Source: Hydrogeniiclostridium mannosilyticum | Lineage (GTDB): Bacteria > Bacillota > Clostridia > Oscillospirales > Acutalibacteraceae | DNA: 47,366 nt | Direction: 5' to 3' | Assembly (NCBI RefSeq): GCF_003268275.1 | Contig: NZ_QLYR01000013.1 | Span: forward strand, 1-47,366 | In this document: positions 31,323 through 39,539 of the stretch, in pieces | Layout: the number at the start of each line of letters is the position of its first letter | Numbering within the stretch: position 1 is the first letter of the stretch | Translations under genes and position numbers: made by a program | The notes under the pieces: model-generated | What the model was told of the DNA's origin: nothing | Seen by the model: the letters and a program-made list of their open reading frames with translations, nothing else | Database searches by the model: none

Positions 31323-31575
31323 AAAAGTACACTTAAAAATAAACGCGAAATATTGCAAAATGACAACAAAAATCCCCCCTTTTTCAAGGGGGGTGGGTTC
31401 TTATTGTTAATTGATAGTAAGTGTGCTTATTCTCAAAACAAGATGATTGTTTTAGGCGTAAGCCTTTGCATAACGCTGGCTGCCCGCGGGGCCGTGAGGA
31501 TTTGCCCACGCGGGCTTACAATAGGATTGCGTCCCTCGAAGAATAAGCGCCCCGGGCGGCGCTTTTCGGGGGTCT
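31323..31575 (+). ncRNA. Candidate structured leader RNA of unknown class
   Basis: About 250 transcribed bases without a gene. Visible helices: CCCCCCTT/AAGGGGGG (31374-31393), an outer stem GCTTATTCT (31425-31433) with AGAATAAGC (31540-31548), and inside it AAAACAA/TTGTTTT (31435-31453), AGGC-GTAA-GCCT with a GNRA loop (31454-31465) and GCCCGCG-GGGC with GCCC-A-CGCGGGC (31482-31515). AAGCGCC/GGCGCTT (31545-31564) then forms a terminator-like hairpin whose 5' arm overlaps the 3' strand of the outer stem, so the two are mutually exclusive. That is the layout of a riboswitch or attenuator, but a free-standing small RNA is equally possible. I do not recognise the class. Confidence 0.5.
31545..31575 (+). 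terminator. Terminator-like hairpin at the end of the leader RNA
   Basis: Perfect 7-base arms AAGCGCC / GGCGCTT around CCGGGC, followed by TT, CGGGGG and TCTTTT. The T tract is interrupted. Its 5' arm is shared with the leader outer stem. A second GC-rich hairpin (GTCCGC/GCGGAC near 31611-31630) lies between it and the first gene. Confidence 0.5.
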
Positions 31576-31674
31576 TTTGCATGGCTGTTTATTTTTAAAG
31601 GCGGGGCCGGCTGTCCGCATACCGGCGGACGGGCCTCGGCCTGCTGTGAAGAATGAGTGAAAAAGGAGAAAGCT

Positions 31675-32913
31675 ATGGGGCTGTACATTGATCCGGGTAC
31701 CGGAAGCATGCTCTTTGCCATTTTGATTGGCATCATCGGGGCGCTGAGTTACTTATTGAAGGATTTGCTGGTAAAGCTGCGGTTTATATTGAGCGGCGGG
31801 AAAAAGGTTGAGTCAAACGCGGACAAAATCCCCCTTGTCATTTTTTCCGACGATAAAAGGTATTGGAACGTATTCGAGCCGGTTTGCAGGGAGCTTGACC
31901 GGCGCGGCGTGGATGTTGTTTATATGACGGCTTCGCCGGACGACCCGGCGTTAAGCGCCCCTTATGAGCATGTTAGGGGGGAGTTTATTGGTGAAAACAA
32001 CAAGGCCTTTGCAAAGCTGAACTTTTTGAACGCGTCCATCGTCCTTTCGACAACGCCGGGGCTGGATGTTTACCAGTGGAAGCGCTCCAAAAAGGTGCGG
32101 TACTACGTCCACATGCTCCATGCGGCCAACGAGGTCGCGGGGTACCGCATGTTTGGCATCGATTATTACGACGCGCTGCTGCTCTCGGGTGAATACCAGG
32201 TGCGGGATGTCCGCTTTCTGGAAGAAAAGCGTGGGCTGCCGCCAAAGGAACTGGTGAAAATCGGCATTCCCTATATGGATGAAATGGCGGCCCGGCTGGA
32301 GGCCCAGGGCCCAGCCGCTCCGCACGAGCGCACGGTGCTGCTGGCCCCCTCTTGGGGACAGAGCGCTATTTTTCAAAAGTACGGCGGCAGGATCATCGAG
32401 GTGCTTTTAAAAACAGGCTATCACATCGTCATACGTCCGCACCCGCAGTCCTTTACGGCGGAAAAAGACCTGATGGAGAAGCTCTTGCGGGAATACCCCG
32501 AGTCGGAGCAGCTGGAGTGGAACCGTGACAACGATAATTTTGAGGTGCTGAGACGTGCCGATATTTTGATTTCGGATTTTTCAGGCGTTATTTTTGATTT
32601 TTCCCTGGTTTATGATAAGCCGGTTATTTACGCGGACACAGAGTTTGACAAAAGCCCATATGATGCCTGGTGGCTGGAAACGCCCTATTGGACCTTCACC
32701 GCTCTGCCGCGGATTGGGCAGAAGCTGACGGCGGACAACCTGGCGGCCCTGAAGGAAATGATAGACGCCTGCCTGACGGACCCCAAATATGCACAGGGCC
32801 GCCAGGAGGCCCGCGCGGAGACCTGGGAGCATAAGGGGGAGGGCGCCAAGCGCGCGGTTGATTATCTGCTGGATAAATATCAGGAATTAACGACTGTGGA
32901 GGAAGAAAAATAA
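31675..32913 (+). CDS. CDP-glycerol glycerophosphotransferase family protein (TagB/TagF-like)
   Basis: A 412-aa protein. After a short N-terminal membrane anchor (residues about 8-28) comes a GT-B-type domain. IRPHPQ near residue 255, LISDFSGVIFDFSLVYDKPVIY near 298 and the following SPYDAWW are the TagF/TagB-type signature, the His and the SDFSG motif being central to transfer of glycerol phosphate from CDP-glycerol. It builds wall teichoic acid or a related polymer at the inner face of the membrane. ATG 31675 follows AAAGGAG; the in-frame GTG at 31657 overlaps that site. It is the first gene of the surface operon and overlaps the next by near-contact (1 base). Confidence 0.88.
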   Translation: MGLYIDPGTGSMLFAILIGIIGALSYLLKDLLVKLRFILSGGKKVESNADKIPLVIFSDDKRYWNVFEPVCRELDRRGVDVVYMTASPDDPALSAPYEHVRGEFIGENNKAFAKLNFLNASIVLSTTPGLDVYQWKRSKKVRYYVHMLHAANEVAGYRMFGIDYYDALLLSGEYQVRDVRFLEEKRGLPPKELVKIGIPYMDEMAARLEAQGPAAPHERTVLLAPSWGQSAIFQKYGGRIIEVLLKTGYHIVIRPHPQSFTAEKDLMEKLLREYPESEQLEWNRDNDNFEVLRRADILISDFSGVIFDFSLVYDKPVIYADTEFDKSPYDAWWLETPYWTFTALPRIGQKLTADNLAALKEMIDACLTDPKYAQGRQEARAETWEHKGEGAKRAVDYLLDKYQELTTVEEEK

Positions 32914-32914
32914 A

Positions 32915-35689
32915 ATGTCTTTTTGGGATATCTTATATACGCTGCTGCTTAAGCCGCTTCAGCTGCTGTTTGAAATTATTTATATGATGGCGAACCGGGT
33001 CATTGGCAACCCGGGCCTGTCGATTATCGTCCTGAGCCTGGTAATGAATTTTTTGGTTCTGCCCCTGTACCGGCGTGCGGATGCCATGCAGGAAGAGGAG
33101 CGCGACATGGAAATGAAGCTCCGCAAGGGCGTGGCGCATATTAAAAAAACGTTCAGCGGCGACGAGCGCATGATGATGCTTCAAACCTATTACCGGCAGA
33201 ATCATTATAAGCCGACCTATGTGCTAAGGGGAGCGGTTTCGCTGTTTTTAGAAATCCCGTTTTTCATCGCGGCGTACCAGTTCCTTTCCGGTTTGCAGCT
33301 GCTGCACGGCGTTTCCTTCGGGCCGGTTTCCGACCTTGGCAAGCCGGACGGGCTGCTGTCTGTCGCCGGTGTAAGCATCAACGTGCTGCCTATTATCATG
33401 ACGGCAATCAACCTGGTTTCATGCGTTATTTTTACAAAGGGCAGCTCGCTGAAATCCAAAATACAGCTCTATGCAATGGCGGCCTTTTTTCTGGTCTTTT
33501 TATATGCCTCGCCGTCCGGCCTTGTCTTTTACTGGACGCTGAATAATACATTTTCTTTGGTTAAAACCATTTTCTATAAGCTGAAAAATCCGGGCAAAAT
33601 CCTCAGCATCCTGTTTTCCGCCGCAGGCGCTTTCCTGCTGGTGTACGGCCTGTTCTTCTACAGCAGGCCGTCCCTGAAAAGAATAGCGCTGTTTGTGGGC
33701 TGCGGGGTTCTGTTCCAGCTGCCGCTGCTATATACCCTCTTAAAAAAGAAGCTGCGCTTCAACCTGAAATTCACGCAGGAAACCGCGAACAAAAAGGCAT
33801 TCTTTGCCGGGGGACTCTTTTTATCGGTGCTGGTCGGTGTGGTCATCCCCTCGGCGGTAATCAAGGCGTCACCGCAGGAATTTATTGACATCAATTATTT
33901 TTACCATCCGTTGTGGTTCATTGCCAGCTCCTTTTGCTTTGCGGTGGGCACGTTTGTCATTTGGCTGGGGGTGTTCTACTGGCTGGCGAAGCCCTCTTCC
34001 AGGGTTCTGTTTGACCGTGCGGTCTGGATTTTATCCGGTGTTGCCATCGTGGATTATATGTTTTTTGGGAAGGATCTCGGCAATTTGAGCGCCAACCTGA
34101 AATATGACAACGGCCTGGACTTCACCTGGAAGGCCCAGCTGCTGAATGCCGCCGTTCTGGTTGTGGTGGCCCTTGTGTTTTATTTGGTGTTCAGGCGCTG
34201 GAAAAAGCAGGTTTTTCCTATTCTGCTGGTTGGCAGCGTGGCGCTTGGCTGTATGTCGGCGCTGAATATGGTCAGCATAAATACTTCCGTTGGGGAGTTC
34301 CAGGCACAAGGGGGAGCAGATAACGCGGAGACCGCCCGCTTTTCTCTGAGCAAAAAGGGGAAAAATGTGGTTGTGCTGATGCTGGACAGAGCCATGGGGC
34401 AATATGTTCCATATATTTTTAACGAAAAACCGGAGCTTAAGGAGCAGTTTTCAGGCTTTACTTATTATTCCAATGTCATATCGTTCGGGGGGTATACGAA
34501 TTTCGGCTCGCCCGCACTCTGGGGCGGCTATGAATATACGCCTGTCGAGATGAATAGAAGAGACGGCGAAAGCTTGGTGGAAAAACACAACGAGGCGCTG
34601 AAGGTGCTGCCGGTGCTGTTTGACCAAAACGGTTATGACGTAACGGTTTGCGACCCGACCTATGCGAACTATCAGTGGATTCCGGACCTGTCGATCTATG
34701 ATGATTACCCGGATATTCAAAAGTATATTACCAAGGGACGGTTCACGGATGCCGCAACGAAAGAGCGCCATATTCAGTCCAATATCAGAAATTTCTTTTG
34801 CTATGGGCTTTTAAAGTCGGCGCCGCTTTGTTTCCAGGAGGTGCTCTATGACGGCGGCAGCTATAACCAGGGCAACAGCGGGGTCTTGTACTCTCAGCAG
34901 AAGCGGGAGGGGAGGTTTATTTCTACCGGAATAAGCAGTTTGTTTATGGACTGTTATAATGTGCTGCTGAACCTGCCCGGCATGACGGATATTACAGATG
35001 AAGGTGTAAATACGTTTCTGTTCATGACAAACGATATTACACATGAGCCGATACTGTTGCAGGAGCCGGACTACGAGCCGGCACAATACGTTGACAACTC
35101 GGAGTATGAGAAAGCGTATGCCGACCGTTTTACGGCAGACGGCCGCACGTTGCAAATAGAAACAGATTGGCAGCTTGTCCATTACCATGCAAATATGGCT
35201 GCGATGCTCCAGCTTGGAAAATGGTTTGATTATATGCGTGAAAACGGCGTTTATGACAACACCAGAATTATTTTGGTGTCGGATCATGGGAAAGATTTAA
35301 ATCAGGATAACAGCTTTAAACTGGCGGATGGCACGGATAAGGCGCTGTACTACCCGCTGCTGATGGTCAAGGATTTTGACAGCAAGGGCTTTGTAACCTC
35401 TGAAGAATTTATGACGAACGGCGATGTACCCACGCTGGCGGCCGAGGAGATTATTGAAAACCCGGTCAATCCCTTTACCGGAAAAAAGATAGATTCAAGC
35501 GAGAAGACGGCGCATGACCAATATATTATCAATTCAGATGAGTGGAATACGGACATCAATAACGGCAAGACCTTTCTGCCGTCTGGGTGGTACTCGGTAC
35601 ATGATGATATTTGGAACCAGGATAATTGGAAAAAGGTAACGGACAAGGCGGTTCTGCCGCCGGAATGCGAGCAGAAAACCGAAAAGTAA
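32915..35689 (+). CDS. YidC-like membrane domain fused to a sulfatase/LTA-synthase-fold domain
   Basis: A 924-aa protein. Residues 1-225 follow YidC/Oxa1: GNPGLSIIVLSLVMNFLVLP, a charged hairpin, FLEIPFFIAAYQF and SPSGLVFYWTLNNTFSLV. Ungapped against E. coli YidC [20 protein letters not shown], the catalytic groove Arg falls on Asn45. Six or seven further membrane segments (225-460) precede an alkaline-phosphatase-superfamily domain: NVVVLMLDRAMG near 490, TNFGSPALWGGYE (probable Thr nucleophile), FMTNDITHEPILL and VSDHGKDL metal residues near 790. That domain faces outside and may transfer phospho-groups or glycerol phosphate. It sits between tag-like and lic genes, 2 bases behind the former and 12 bases before licC, so a role in surface-polymer modification is the natural inference. 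Confidence 0.85.
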   Translation: MSFWDILYTLLLKPLQLLFEIIYMMANRVIGNPGLSIIVLSLVMNFLVLPLYRRADAMQEEERDMEMKLRKGVAHIKKTFSGDERMMMLQTYYRQNHYKPTYVLRGAVSLFLEIPFFIAAYQFLSGLQLLHGVSFGPVSDLGKPDGLLSVAGVSINVLPIIMTAINLVSCVIFTKGSSLKSKIQLYAMAAFFLVFLYASPSGLVFYWTLNNTFSLVKTIFYKLKNPGKILSILFSAAGAFLLVYGLFFYSRPSLKRIALFVGCGVLFQLPLLYTLLKKKLRFNLKFTQETANKKAFFAGGLFLSVLVGVVIPSAVIKASPQEFIDINYFYHPLWFIASSFCFAVGTFVIWLGVFYWLAKPSSRVLFDRAVWILSGVAIVDYMFFGKDLGNLSANLKYDNGLDFTWKAQLLNAAVLVVVALVFYLVFRRWKKQVFPILLVGSVALGCMSALNMVSINTSVGEFQAQGGADNAETARFSLSKKGKNVVVLMLDRAMGQYVPYIFNEKPELKEQFSGFTYYSNVISFGGYTNFGSPALWGGYEYTPVEMNRRDGESLVEKHNEALKVLPVLFDQNGYDVTVCDPTYANYQWIPDLSIYDDYPDIQKYITKGRFTDAATKERHIQSNIRNFFCYGLLKSAPLCFQEVLYDGGSYNQGNSGVLYSQQKREGRFISTGISSLFMDCYNVLLNLPGMTDITDEGVNTFLFMTNDITHEPILLQEPDYEPAQYVDNSEYEKAYADRFTADGRTLQIETDWQLVHYHANMAAMLQLGKWFDYMRENGVYDNTRIILVSDHGKDLNQDNSFKLADGTDKALYYPLLMVKDFDSKGFVTSEEFMTNGDVPTLAAEEIIENPVNPFTGKKIDSSEKTAHDQYIINSDEWNTDINNGKTFLPSGWYSVHDDIWNQDNWKKVTDKAVLPPECEQKTEK

Positions 35690-35701
35690 GGAGAGGCCTT
35701 C

Positions 35702-36577
35702 ATGGGATATCAGGTAGATAACGCAGTCATCATGGCGGCGGGTGTTTCCAGCCGGTTCGCACCGCTGTCATACGAAACCCCCAAGGCGTTGATAACCGTC
35801 AACGGAGAGGTGCTTCTCGAGCGCCAGATTCGTCAGTTAAAGGACGCGGGCATAGAAGAGATCATTCTGGTTGTCGGTTATATGAAAGAGCAGTTTTACT
35901 ATTTACAGGATAAGCTGGGCGTACGAATTGTTGAGAACAACGATTATAAAACCCGGAACAATCATTCGTCAATCTATGCGGTGAGAGAATATTTACGAAA
36001 TACCTACATTTGCTCGGCAGATAATTATTTTACGAAAAACCCCTTCGAGCGAGTGGTGGATGACGCCTATTATGCTGCTCTTTATGCAGACGGCGAAACA
36101 AAGGAGTGGTGCATGGAGACGGGGGACGACGGATATGTGAACCGGGTTCAAATCGGCGGAAAAGGCGCCTGGTATATGCTGGGGCACGCGTTTTGGAATG
36201 AGAACTTCAGCAGAAGATTTGTCAGCATTCTGGAGGCCGAATATCAGCTTCCGGAAACGGCTGGCCTCTTGTGGGAGGCTATTTATATGAAGCACTTGGA
36301 TGAGCTTAAGCTTAAAGTGCGCCATTATGACCCCGATTTTATCTTTGAGTTTGACAGCCTTGACGAGCTGAGAACATTTGATAAAAGCTATATTGGTGAC
36401 ACACGGTCAGCCATTCTAAAGGGAATTGCGCAGGAAATGGGCTGTTCAGAGGCACAAATCTCTCAGATCACTGTAATTAAGGACCCGTTGGGTGTGGAAG
36501 CAGCCGGGTTTGAATTTATGTGTGGCGCTGAAAGATATGAATATTATTATGAAAGAAAGGTATGGAGAAAAGTTTAA
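35702..36577 (+). CDS. licC: LicC-like phosphocholine cytidylyltransferase
   Basis: A 291-aa nucleotidyltransferase. AVIMAAGVSSRFAPLSYETPKALI (residues about 9-32) is the sugar/choline-phosphate nucleotidyltransferase loop, with VVGY and NNDYKTRNNHSSIYAV (about 80-98) as in LicC proteins, which make CDP-choline from CTP and phosphocholine. The C-terminal 70 residues (from FDKSYIGDTR) extend beyond the usual LicC size and are not recognised. AAGGAGAGG precedes the ATG. The stop overlaps the start of licA (TAATG). Substrate could be another phospho-alcohol. Confidence 0.82.
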   Translation: MGYQVDNAVIMAAGVSSRFAPLSYETPKALITVNGEVLLERQIRQLKDAGIEEIILVVGYMKEQFYYLQDKLGVRIVENNDYKTRNNHSSIYAVREYLRNTYICSADNYFTKNPFERVVDDAYYAALYADGETKEWCMETGDDGYVNRVQIGGKGAWYMLGHAFWNENFSRRFVSILEAEYQLPETAGLLWEAIYMKHLDELKLKVRHYDPDFIFEFDSLDELRTFDKSYIGDTRSAILKGIAQEMGCSEAQISQITVIKDPLGVEAAGFEFMCGAERYEYYYERKVWRKV

Positions 36578-37479
36578 TGGCAAAACAAATTGTTGGGGAA
36601 GATCTAAATACCATAGGGGAATTGCTGCAAAAGGTATTGGGAAAGTCAAATTACACAGAAATTGAGCGCATGGGCGGATTAACAAACCGCACCTATCGGG
36701 TGGAATTTTCAGATGGAGAACGGTATGTGGTCCGTATCCCGGGCGAGGGCACAGAGGAATTAATCGTTCGCAGCGACGAGAAAACCAGCACGGAGTTGGC
36801 TTGCAGGTTAGGGATCGATGCAGAACTGCTGTACTTTGGGGCCAACGGGGAAAAGGTCACCGCGTTTATCCCGGATGCAACAACAATGTCAGCGGAAACC
36901 ATGCGGGAAAAGGCGCATATCGACCAGGCGGCGGCTATTTTTAAAAAGCTTCATTGCAGTGGGGTTGACACGGGGGTTCCGTTTGAGGTCTTTGATATGG
37001 CGAGGGGCTATGAAAAGATCATAGAGGATAATCACGTCGGCATGTACGCTGATTATGCCGGGGTAAAGGCCACGGTTATGAAGATAAAAGAAGAGGTTGA
37101 CCGGGCCTGCGAAATCAAAAAGACCCCCTGCCACAACGATGCCCTGTGTGAAAACTGGGTCCTCTCCGGTGATGGGAAAATGTTTCTCATCGATTGGGAA
37201 TATGCCGGCATGAATGACGGCATTTGGGATCTGGCAGAGCTCTCCATAGAGGCAGCCTATGACCACGGGCAGGATGAACTGCTTTTAACAGCCTATCTTG
37301 GCAGAAAGCCGCTGCCCATAGACTGGAAGCATTTCCTTGCCAATAAGCTGTATGTAGACTACCTGTGGACGCTTTGGGCAAAAACCAGGGTTCCATATGA
37401 CGGGCAGCCGATGGAGGATTGGGCCGCGGAGAGATACGGCAGGCTGAAGAGTAATATTGATGAATTTTTTAAGATGTAA
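36577..37479 (+). CDS. licA: LicA-like choline kinase
   Basis: A 300-aa choline/ethanolamine kinase-type phosphotransferase. GGLTNRTYRVEF with DGERYVVRIPG forms the N-lobe, and the Brenner motif CHNDALCENWV (about 186-196) plus FLIDWEYAGMNDGIWDLAEL (about 204-223) hold the catalytic and Mg ligands. It phosphorylates imported choline. ATG 36577 overlaps the licC stop codon; the upstream in-frame ATG at 36562 has its site too close. Followed by licB after 18 bases. Confidence 0.88.
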   Translation: MAKQIVGEDLNTIGELLQKVLGKSNYTEIERMGGLTNRTYRVEFSDGERYVVRIPGEGTEELIVRSDEKTSTELACRLGIDAELLYFGANGEKVTAFIPDATTMSAETMREKAHIDQAAAIFKKLHCSGVDTGVPFEVFDMARGYEKIIEDNHVGMYADYAGVKATVMKIKEEVDRACEIKKTPCHNDALCENWVLSGDGKMFLIDWEYAGMNDGIWDLAELSIEAAYDHGQDELLLTAYLGRKPLPIDWKHFLANKLYVDYLWTLWAKTRVPYDGQPMEDWAAERYGRLKSNIDEFFKM

Positions 37480-37497
37480 CAAAGGAGGGAATTAAAA

Positions 37498-38451
37498 GTG
37501 AGCTATGGAATTTTTGCCGGTATAACCTGGGCTCTTGAAACCGTTATTCTCGGAATCGCCCTGGCAATGACGCCGTTTGTTTCTACAGAGCAGGCCATTC
37601 TGCTGGCCCCGTTTGTGAGTACGTTTATTCATGACTTTTTTTCCGCAATCTGGGCGGCTATCTACAACGGTGTGCGTGGAAACCTAAAAAATGTCTGGAA
37701 GGCCTTTAAAACAAAAAGCGGCAAGTTTGTTGCCCTTGCGGCAGTCATCGGCGGCCCTGTAGGGATGACGGGTTATGTTATGGCCATCAACTATATGGGG
37801 GCTTCCATCGGCGCTGTGGCCAGTGCCGTTTTTCCGGCCATTGGGGCGATTTTAGCCTTCTTTTTCCTAAAAGAAAAAATGCAATGGTACCGCTGGGTTT
37901 TGTTGGTGATCACATTGCTGGGTGTTTACGGCCTCAGCTATTCGCCGGAGCTGAACATCTCCAACTTTTGGCTGGGCTTGTGCGGTACCCTCATGTGCGC
38001 CTTCGGCTGGGGTATTGAAGCGGTGATTTTGGCGAAATGCATGCAGGACCCTGAGGTAAAGGATGAGTACGCGCTGCAAATCCGTCAGACAACATCGGCG
38101 GTGGTGTATGGGGTAATTATTATTCCGATTCTGAACGGCTGGGGCTTTACCGTCAGCCTCTTTACAGGCCAGACCGGCTGGCTGATTCCGGTCATTGTAT
38201 TGGCTGCATTTTTTGCGACGCTGTCCTATCTTTGCTATTATCGGGCAATTGCAACCATTGGGGCTTCAAAGTCCATGGCCTTGAATGTCACCTATGCCGC
38301 CTGGGCAATTCTGTTTACGGTGTTGATCCTGCGCGACACAAGCGTATTGACCCCGGTGACCATTGCTTGCGCGCTCGTCGTAATTGTGTGCGGCATCTTC
38401 GCTGCCGCGGATTTTAAGGATTTGTTTTCCCGGAAGAAGAAAACAGAATGA
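37498..38451 (+). CDS. licB: LicB-like choline permease (DMT/EamA type)
   Basis: A 317-aa membrane protein with ten hydrophobic segments arranged as two EamA repeats. The first segment starts FAGITWALETVILGIALAM; a characteristic short loop FVSTFIHDFFSAIW follows, as in LicB proteins that import choline in Gram-positive and Haemophilus lic loci. The start is GTG 37498 after AAAGGAGGG. It ends the operon in front of a terminator. Being with licA and licC makes choline the likely substrate. Confidence 0.85.
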   Translation: MSYGIFAGITWALETVILGIALAMTPFVSTEQAILLAPFVSTFIHDFFSAIWAAIYNGVRGNLKNVWKAFKTKSGKFVALAAVIGGPVGMTGYVMAINYMGASIGAVASAVFPAIGAILAFFFLKEKMQWYRWVLLVITLLGVYGLSYSPELNISNFWLGLCGTLMCAFGWGIEAVILAKCMQDPEVKDEYALQIRQTTSAVVYGVIIIPILNGWGFTVSLFTGQTGWLIPVIVLAAFFATLSYLCYYRAIATIGASKSMALNVTYAAWAILFTVLILRDTSVLTPVTIACALVVIVCGIFAAADFKDLFSRKKKTE

Positions 38452-38493
38452 ACAAGCAGTTCATTTAAAAGGCCCGGCGGTTGGCTGTATAGT

Positions 38494-38538
38494 AAAAAGG
38501 TCAGGCGTGGCTTATTGCCGCATGCCTGGCCTTTTATT
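38494..38538 (+). terminator. Terminator after licB
   Basis: Arms AAAAGGTCAGGC / GCCTGGCCTTTT (one G-T pair) with a 17-base loop, followed by ATTT. Confidence 0.8.
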
Positions 38539-38679
38539 TGATTATCCACCCGGAGGTAAAATAGGATTTTAAATTGGGAAAATGATTTTTAGAAGAGCTT
38601 GACGAAGCACGGACGCAAGTGAGAAAATAGAAACAAATACAATCACCGCCTGCCGGCGGGATTATCAGGGGGTTTTAAT

Positions 38680-39465
38680 GTGGCATCACTTCAGCATATT
38701 TTTGACTCACACGCACATTATGGCGACCATGCCTTTGACGGCGACCGCGAGGCGGTTCTATGCGGCTTAGCGGGCGGAGGTGTCTGCGGTGCGGTGACCA
38801 TCGGCACGGATATTTCCTCGTCGCGAGAAGCGCTCCGGCTTGCCCGCCGGTACAGTGGCCTGGGCTTGTACGCCGCTGTGGGGATCCATCCGGAGGAGGC
38901 CGGCGGCTTGCCGGAGTACTGGGAGGAGGAGCTTGCTCTGCTGCTGGAGAAACCGGAGGTGGTGGCGCTGGGGGAGATCGGGCTGGATTACCACTACGAC
39001 GATATGGCGCCTAAAGAAGTACAGCGCAATCTTTTTGAGCGCCAGCTTCTGCTGGCAAAAAGAAAGGGTTTGCCTGTTTTGGTTCATGACCGCGACGCGC
39101 ACGGCGACACCCTGGAGCTGCTGCGCAGGCACAGGCCGTTTGGTGTGGTGCATTGCTTTTCCGGGAGTGTGGAGATGATGCGCGAGGTAGTGGCGCTGGG
39201 GATGTATGTCGGGCTTGGCGGCGCGGTTACCTTCAAAAATGCGCGCGTACCGCTGGAGGTTGCCCGGGCGGTACCGCTTGAACGTCTCCTGCTGGAGACG
39301 GACGCGCCCTATATGGCGCCCGTTCCATTCCGAGGAAAGCGCTGTGATTCCACAATGATTGCCTTTACTGCGGAAAAAATCGCAGAGCTGCGCGCTGTGC
39401 CCGTGCAGGAACTGTTAGATGCCACCTGTGAAAATGCTAAGCGCTTTTTCGGTTTGACATGCTGA
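38680..39465 (+). CDS. TatD-family metal-dependent hydrolase
   Basis: A 261-aa TIM-barrel nuclease-type protein. The metal ligands are visible: DSHAHYGD at the N-terminus (H-x-H), GEIGLDYHYD (Glu), VHDRDAH, VVHCFSGSVE and LLLETDAPYMAP (Asp). TatD proteins have 3'-5' exonuclease or related DNA-processing activity in the cytoplasm. The start is GTG 38680 with GGGGG about 8 bases upstream; the nearby ATG at 38678 is in another frame. It stands alone between the surface operon and the AraC regulator. Confidence 0.88.
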   Translation: MASLQHIFDSHAHYGDHAFDGDREAVLCGLAGGGVCGAVTIGTDISSSREALRLARRYSGLGLYAAVGIHPEEAGGLPEYWEEELALLLEKPEVVALGEIGLDYHYDDMAPKEVQRNLFERQLLLAKRKGLPVLVHDRDAHGDTLELLRRHRPFGVVHCFSGSVEMMREVVALGMYVGLGGAVTFKNARVPLEVARAVPLERLLLETDAPYMAPVPFRGKRCDSTMIAFTAEKIAELRAVPVQELLDATCENAKRFFGLTC

Positions 39466-39539
39466 TTGCGGGGGCGCCGCCGGGAATTTCTCCGCGGCCT
39501 GGCACAGCTTGTTGCCTTTGCAGGAGAATGAGGCAAGAA

